From assembly GCA_947069175.1 (NCBI GenBank), contig CAMTDV010000013.1, forward strand, positions 15,481,001 to 15,545,000: a DNA stretch of 64,000 bases, written 5' to 3'. The translations under genes and the position numbers were made by a program. The notes beneath the pieces are model-generated. The model was not told the DNA's origin. It made no database searches and worked only from the letters and a program-made list of their open reading frames with translations. This DNA comes from Scalesia atractyloides (taxonomy: Eukaryota; Streptophyta; Magnoliopsida; Asterales; Asteraceae). This document shows, piece by piece, positions 58,501 through 64,000 of the stretch (its first letter is position 1; each line of letters opens with the position of its first letter).

Positions 58501-58966
58501 CAGACAAATGACAAAAGCCCTTGAATTTGACATTGGTGATCAAGTACTTTTAAAAGTATCACCATGGAAGGGAGTGGTTCGTTTTGGCCAGAAGGGCAAG
58601 CTAGCACCCCGCTACGTAGGACCTTTCAAGATACTCGAAAGAGTAGGTCCTGTAGCATACAAGCTTGACCTACCAGAAGAGCTCAACAGAATTCATCCCA
58701 CATTCCACGTATCAAACTTGAAGAAGTGCCTCGCCGATGAAAACCTCCATATTCCTCTAGAAGACATTCAGATCGATGAATCTATGCACTTCATTGAAAG
58801 ACCAGTAGAAATCATGGACTTCGGAGATAAGCGTTTAAGACGAAGTCGTATTCCAATTGTCAGGGTACGTTGGGAGTCGAAACGAGGACCTGAGTTTACT
58901 TGGGAACGTGAAGACTCAATGCGCGAGAAATACCCGCATCTTTTTCCTATTACCACTACTACTTAA
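55591..58966 (+). pseudogene. Element D pol: protease, RT, RNase H, integrase, chromodomain
   Basis: Open from 54879 to 57845 (988 codons including the end of gag), so RT and RNase H are uninterrupted. The protease has DTS where family members have DTG (55695..55703). RT has FIND instead of FIDD (56697..56708), losing a catalytic Asp. RNase H (57130..57470) looks intact. Integrase: shift by one extra base near 57725, core 57760..58420 (MDFITGLP, VPLSIISD, HPQTDGQSER), one base missing near 58411, and a further indel near 58505. C-terminal domain and chromodomain follow to 58966 (KRLRRSRIPIVRVRWESKRG). Integrase inserts the cDNA; the chromodomain steers it to marked chromatin. Confidence 0.9.
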
Positions 58967-58983
58967 ATTTCGGGACGAAATTT

Positions 58984-59000
58984 CTAAAAGTTGGGGATAC
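58984..59000 (+). other. Polypurine tract of element D
   Basis: CTAAAAGTTGGGGATAC immediately before the 3' LTR. Confidence 0.85.
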
Positions 59001-59183
59001 TGTAACATCCGTCGAAAAACGGGTTTCCAAAACCCGCTTCGTTTATTAATCGATTATTCAGTTATAATTTTCGTTGCGTATATATTGTTCATTTTAATTT
59101 TAAACAATACATAATTAATAAACATTTTAGAATTTAAAAACTATAATTAATAAATGATAAAAATAAGTGAATAAAAAATAAAA

Positions 59184-59264
59184 TGAGGCTGCCGGGTTTC
59201 AAACCCGGGTCGCCCATAAGCACAAACACACACCACACCACTCCGCCACACACTTCTTTGATGC
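59184..59264 (-). other. Antisense tRNA-like module in the 3' LTR of D
   Basis: Counterpart of 51213..51293. The B-box has one change (GGGTTTGAAACCC on minus), which weakens the invariant TTCGA. Confidence 0.6.
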
Positions 59265-59948
59265 CAAATACAGAAACAAATTACATTTAAAGTAAATCCA
59301 AAAGTTAAACCGGAAATCAACGCGCCCAATCCGCAGTCGCCGGAAAAACCGACGATTTCGCAAATCACGACCGTTTTCTTTGACTGAAACGCGTGAACTA
59401 AAATTCGACATTGGTTATAACCGATGTCTAACCCCCAATTCCAGTCGTAACCGCCGGAAAAGTTTTGACCGCGAATCAAGACCATAATTCGGACCCAATA
59501 CATCATGTTCATTCTTATAAATACCCACCCAAACCTCTGGTGACCTTTCGCTCAAAATCGCACAATTTCTCGAAGCTTTAGCACGTCGCCAGAAATTCCA
59601 ATTTTGCCGGAATCACTGAACGGAAAACCGCGATTTTCTTCAGACGGTACAATCATCTAAATTTCTCTTGCTATCTTTCGATTTATAATCTAATTGCTCA
59701 ATCTAGTAATCAAAACTGTTAAACAGTTTCCCTCAGCCGGAATCTGCAAATCGGAGACGACGAGACTTTGCCGGAAAACCTGAAGCAAACTCGCCATACC
59801 CTGTCATTTCATTTCGCTCTTCAATTCAATCAAATACAAGTAAGATCGATTAAACAGAACAGTCGGAATTCACTGTTCTGAAATGTTAAACGAAGAAGAC
59901 GAAGTCAGACAATGTGTATAAGTTTAATTAAAACTGGATATTTCACCG

Positions 59949-60360
59949 AGTTAGACACACAGTCCAGCGGTGGACTGTGTGCAACATAATACGCACGTCC
60001 CGAGTTCGAATCGCACATGTTACCGACTGTCAGAAATAAAACCAATCCTTTTTAAACCTATTCAGATCACCTTTCAACATGTATATAAATATAATATAAT
60101 CCAGTAATTAAACAGGTTAAGCACACAGCCCAACTAGTTGGGCTGTGCGTACTCGAACCGAACGTCTCGAGTTCGACTCCGGGTCACTGAAGTCGGTTCG
60201 GCCAATTTAAATCATTGTTGAAATAAACTAAGTAAGATAAAAGTTAATCAGTATATATATATAATTAAAACAGAGAATATTTCGGGTTAGACACGTAGCT
60301 CAGTTGGTAGAGCTGCGTGCACGCATACGAGAGGTCCCGAGTTCGAACCTCACTCAGCGC
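59949..60360 (+). other. Array of three tRNA-like modules in the 3' LTR of D
   Basis: Modules 59949..60016, 60114..60187 and 60284..60360. The first hairpin is the perfect form (CACACAGTCCA GCGG TGGACTGTGTG). The second differs from the 5' LTR only in the loop (CTAG for CTGG). The third is unchanged. Confidence 0.7.
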
Positions 60361-61434
60361 ATACAAACACACAGTCCGACCGGTCAACGGTCAACGGGGT
60401 CAAAAAGTCAAATTTTTTTATTTCTTTTATTTATTTATTTTATTTAAAAATCAATTAAAAACACTTAAAAATAATATTTTTAAAGTTAGAAAATGTCCTT
60501 AAACTCACAAAAATAAATCTAAAAAATCCATTAAAAGCACTAATTAAAAACATTAATCTTGAATAAAATCCATTTATTTATCGAACCATTTCGTTATTAT
60601 TTTAGGTTAGTTTTTTCCTCGTCGATCAAATCCTAAAATTCGTGCGCATCCATCGTCATCAAAGAACGCACCCAATGTGAGTGAATCTCTATCAATTCCC
60701 CGTTTTAATCATGTTTTAGGGTGTATCATGTGTCGTTTAATTCCTTATTATATTTAAACACTTGTGCATCTATCATATCTGTGATCAAATGTGTATCCAA
60801 TATGTATTAATTGTTGTGTGGATTATGTTTAGATTGAAGTTATCATTTTCAGTGCATGCATTTCATTAGGCCCATCAGCTCCCCGTGGGATACGGGTTGA
60901 GTATCAGGTGCCTCATTCGATCGGCTCCGTTTGATTGAGCCTTGATCTCACATACATTATCATTCATGTCACTCGATCGGCTCCGTTTGATTGAGCCTTG
61001 ATCTCATATACATCATCATTCATGTCATTTACTCATCAAATGTGGTTTGTGTTTTGTTATATATATATATATGTTTGCTCACATGTGATTATTGCACAAA
61101 TTTTCAATATTAAATAAAACAAGAAATTAATAACAATGTTTTATCAAGGTTCACTCGCCAACTTTTGTTGACCCAAAATATCCCCCGTTTTACACATGAT
61201 ACAGGTGATCCAGTTGAGGCAAGAAACACATAGGAAGGCCTAGAAGAATAAATCAATCTAAGCTTTGGATTGTTTACATAGTTTCATTTCCTTGTAATTG
61301 TATGGATCTTGATTTGAATATTTAAGTTGTAATTTGAATTTAATAAATATGAAACATTTTAGTAAACATCATGAGTTTTGCTGATAACCCAATTATGCCC
61401 CGACTCTTATTCCGCTGCGGGTCGGGATGTGACA

Positions 61435-61439
61435 TTTGT
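61435..61439. repeat. Target site duplication of element D, right copy (TTTGT)
   Basis: Identical to 51025..51029. Confidence 0.92.
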
Positions 61440-63045
61440 GATAGCTCTACTAGAGCTCTACAATTGCATACATCTTAGTTTATTAATGGTTGGTCAATCT
61501 GCATGTGTAGCGGTTATTTTCTTACCCTTTGTAAGATCTCCCCTTAGTTGTTGTCACATGCCACTATTTTTAGATATTTGATCGTAAACCTCCCTTGTCC
61601 ATGAGTTGATTCATCTATGTATATAGCCTCTATTGGGTCGTGGACTCTTTTTCTCCTCCTTGTATACTAAATGGTAGCCACATTTGCTTCAGGAAACAGG
61701 CTAGTATTGATCGGACGTTGGTTTTCTTTTCTTTTTCTTAATTTATTTTTAATATATTAGAGGAGAAGATTATGATATCAACCTTTGTTTGGAGGGAGAA
61801 CTTGTTTCTACCAAATGATTTTCGTCTAGGCTATTTGCCGCAATAAATTTTGGCTTGTAAAGTTCGTAGGAGGTAGTTGTGCTAAGAGTTATCGAGGATG
61901 ATAAACTCAAATTTTATAAATTTGATATGAAATCATTTTAAACATTCAGACTCATTTAACAATATTGCTACTTCAGGAGTATATATCAAGTGTCATAAAT
62001 GGAAAAACTTTCAGTGACTTTTTTTCTTGTGAACAAACTTATTTCCTCATCATATCTTTAAAAAGTAGTACAATGTTCGAGTCATGTACTTTTATCAGTC
62101 TAATATCTTACGACATTTTATAACTATATGATGAGATTTGGTAAGTATGACACGGTGTCGTATCTAAACTTATTTATACACTTTCATGTGAGTGATAACA
62201 ACCAACTAATTGTGGTCTTTTATTTGCTTTATTCAATAGTATCAATGTAAATGATTTATAACATCTATAACACATATATACCAAAAAGGTTAAATTATGA
62301 AATTTCCAACATTTCATACAAGTCACTTATAAGCGCACATATATAATTCATATTAACCTATCACCATATAACTAATCAAAACTGTATCTTGTATACAAAT
62401 ATCGACACTCTAATTTAAAATATAATAAAACATATCCATGAAGTCACGTATATTAATTTAGTAACACATGACCCTTTTAATTATGAATAAGGCTTTTTAA
62501 TGATATAAATATTCCGATGCTATATACTAGGTATCACAAGGGTAACTTAAGATTGTGACAATCTTAAGTTATTGTGTAATGTTTTTGTTTTTTTTAGGGG
62601 GGTGGGTTTAAAAGAAACAATTCATATATATTAAAACTTCATACAATCCATGTATATTTTAATGAAGTTCAAATATAAGTAAATATATGATTGCATTCAC
62701 AAATATCATAGCATATACATTTTCCTATGATAAATATTTTAATGAAGTTCAAAGATAAGCTCGTATATCACCTCATATAAAAACAATGTAAAGATGTTTC
62801 TTTTGTAAACCTGCTCTCTTTGAAAGATAGGGAGGGTGTCACCAATTGTTTTCATCCGCCATTTCTCCGATGTGTTTGTTGCTTCTTTTTTCAGCCGGCG
62901 GTTCAGAGGTGAAAATTGGGTTGATCACATTGACAACCGAAATAGTAAATGATTAAACTACTAGATTTAGGAGTAATCCTTAAACTGACTTGAAAGGTTC
63001 TTGTTTGTTTTTCCAAAAGCTAACGTGCGTGTCATAAAACAAAAG
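61440..63045. other. Decayed stretch, possibly the 5' part of copia E
   Basis: AT-rich, no open frame and no recognisable domain. It lies between element D and the LTR-like sequence at 63046, so it may be the eroded gag-integrase part of E, but nothing in it proves that. Confidence 0.3.
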
Positions 63046-63165
63046 AGAAAACTAATTTTATCATCCGACATATATATCGTATATATAAACTAGTACAATA
63101 GAATCCTTAAAAGCCTAAAGCCTATAAATATTGGGTTGGGCCATAAAATGGCTGCATTCATAACA
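63046..63165 (-). repeat. LTR start related to 38923..39041 (possible 5' LTR of copia E)
   Basis: On minus TGTTATGAATGCAGCC.. through TTGGGCCCAA-like words to TATATATACGATATATATG. It is the same as the LTR start at 39041 with scattered changes, same strand, at the far end of the nested block. No primer site is recognisable to its left. Confidence 0.5.
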
Positions 63166-63198
<33 letters not shown>

Positions 63199-63229
63199 TA
63201 TTATTATTATTATTATTATTATTTATTAC
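63166..63229. repeat. (ATT)n microsatellite
   Basis: About 20 ATT units with two ATTT interruptions, directly abutting the LTR terminus. Confidence 0.9.
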
Positions 63230-64000
63230 TTTATTTTTTATTTTTTTTATTTTTTTTGAGTTCATTTAAAATTAAACAAAATATAGTTTACATACATTTT
63301 GTTAATCTACAGTATCATTAACATACTCTAATTTTAAGTTGGACATTATTAGTCTTTAGTTTAAAAGAAAAGGCAATTATTCAAAAAGTTTGATGCTAAT
63401 ACGTCTGAACGTGTCATAAAGTCATAATTGTATATCTAAGCCATTATAATGATGTGCCAAATGCGTGTTAAAAGAGTGTATCTAAATTTTGATTCCTTTT
63501 ACTATGAGGTTTTATGCACTGATGAATACAATGTGTGTTCAACTCATAATAAAAATACAAGGTGTGTCTAACTCATAATAAAAATGCGCTCAACCTTGTA
63601 AATCGGGGTCGTTGTTGTAATGATTATTATTACTAAACTACCCTGCATTACAAAAGAATCTCTTTTCATATTAAAAAAGAACTATAAACAATTATATAAC
63701 CAAAACAACCATATTTTGACCGTAAATTATGATACAATTATCATTTTTTTGGGTCCAACTTCTCTCTTAAAGTATGAGTTTCGTTGTATTTCGATTATTC
63801 GCTTTGGCAAGCAATTACGCGACACAACAACCTTATTCTTTTATCAATAATCATATTAAACAATTACGGTCATATCCTTAACTATGTCTCGATTCAAACT
63901 TATTACCACTTGTTAGTTCTTATGTTTCGAAATTTACTTTTGTGATTTGCTCTATACACAAAGTGAATAGACCACCACAAAATTTGGGGCATTAGAGTAT
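63230..64000. other. AT-rich end of the window
   Basis: No gene, RNA or repeat partner is seen. 63540..63590 has a short direct repeat (CTCATAATAAAAAT twice). Confidence 0.4.

Larger units (their letters stand above)
51030..61434 (+). mobile_element. Element D: complete Tekay-like chromovirus LTR retrotransposon
   Basis: 10.4 kb with all structural parts: LTRs 51030..53484 and 59001..61434, an exact initiator-tRNA-type primer site, gag-pol with C-terminal chromodomain, polypurine tract and TTTGT on both sides. The LTRs differ at a few dozen positions by eye, so it is the youngest complete element here. Gag-pol nevertheless has several frameshifts and changed catalytic residues, so any movement would need proteins in trans. 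Same family as A (opposite strand), and it sits inside copia E. Confidence 0.95.
59001..61434 (+). repeat. 3' LTR of element D
   Basis: 2,434 bp, TGTAACATCC to GGATGTGACA; same contents and order as the 5' LTR, with a shorter (TA)n tract. Confidence 0.95.

Noticed and set aside
51030..61434. Endogenous pararetrovirus (caulimovirus-like)
   Set aside because: RT/RNase H could suggest it, but LTRs, primer site, polypurine tract, integrase, chromodomain and a 5-bp target duplication show a Ty3/gypsy retrotransposon; no movement protein is present.

Overview
The window is a piece of repeat-rich flowering-plant nuclear DNA. The evidence is a mix of Ty3/gypsy and Ty1/copia LTR retrotransposons, PIF/Harbinger-like DNA elements and interrupted plant genes (sieve element occlusion protein, chloroplast ribonucleoprotein). 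The element types look like those of Asteraceae, but the family is inferred, not shown. There is no bacterial or organellar gene organisation. Intact coding is scarce: one small two-exon host gene (36761..37545, 173 aa, function unknown) and one spliced, stop-free chimeric gene (28699..30326, minus).

Layout. 1..2590 and 15013..15490 are two halves of a Tat-type Ty3 element: integrase tail on plus, and an antisense extra gene on minus with its own intron. It is split by element A (2591..15012, minus; TSD ATTCA), a Tekay-like chromovirus whose pol is itself split by a solo LTR, B (6689..9357, TSD GAGTG). 15491..16180 holds a copia LTR/PBS fragment. 16248..17690 is a decayed copy of the 3' half of the ribonucleoprotein gene found at 28699..30326. 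17881..25062 (minus) is a sieve element occlusion (SEO) pseudogene. Its last intron carries copia element F (18964..23026, TSD GGTAC), which in turn carries a solo LTR (21555..22462). 25427..27432 is a probable terminal-inverted-repeat element. 28699..30326 is a chloroplast-ribonucleoprotein-like gene whose first exon is fused in frame to the tail of a Harbinger-type accessory ORF. 30166..36014 holds two degenerate copies of that ORF and a transposase fragment. 36761..37545 is the host gene.

38.8..63.2 kb appears to be one old minus-strand copia element (E), broken open by two chromoviruses: C (40732..49951, TSD CATAT/CATGT) and D (51030..61434, TSD TTTGT). D is the youngest-looking complete element, with 2.4-kb LTRs differing at a few dozen positions by eye. 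However, its protease and reverse transcriptase active sites are mutated and gag-pol carries several frameshifts.

The most unusual signal is inside the LTRs of A, B and D. Each LTR carries three tandem tRNA-like modules on the element's sense strand and a fourth on the antisense strand, about 20 in the window. Each sense module joins an A-box-like element, embedded in an elongated 9-11 bp hairpin, to a downstream B-box. The hairpin arms differ in sequence between modules yet keep pairing. This suggests a selected RNA (or cruciform) structure or a pol III promoter array within a pol II retrotransposon LTR. I know of no description of it, but I could not search.
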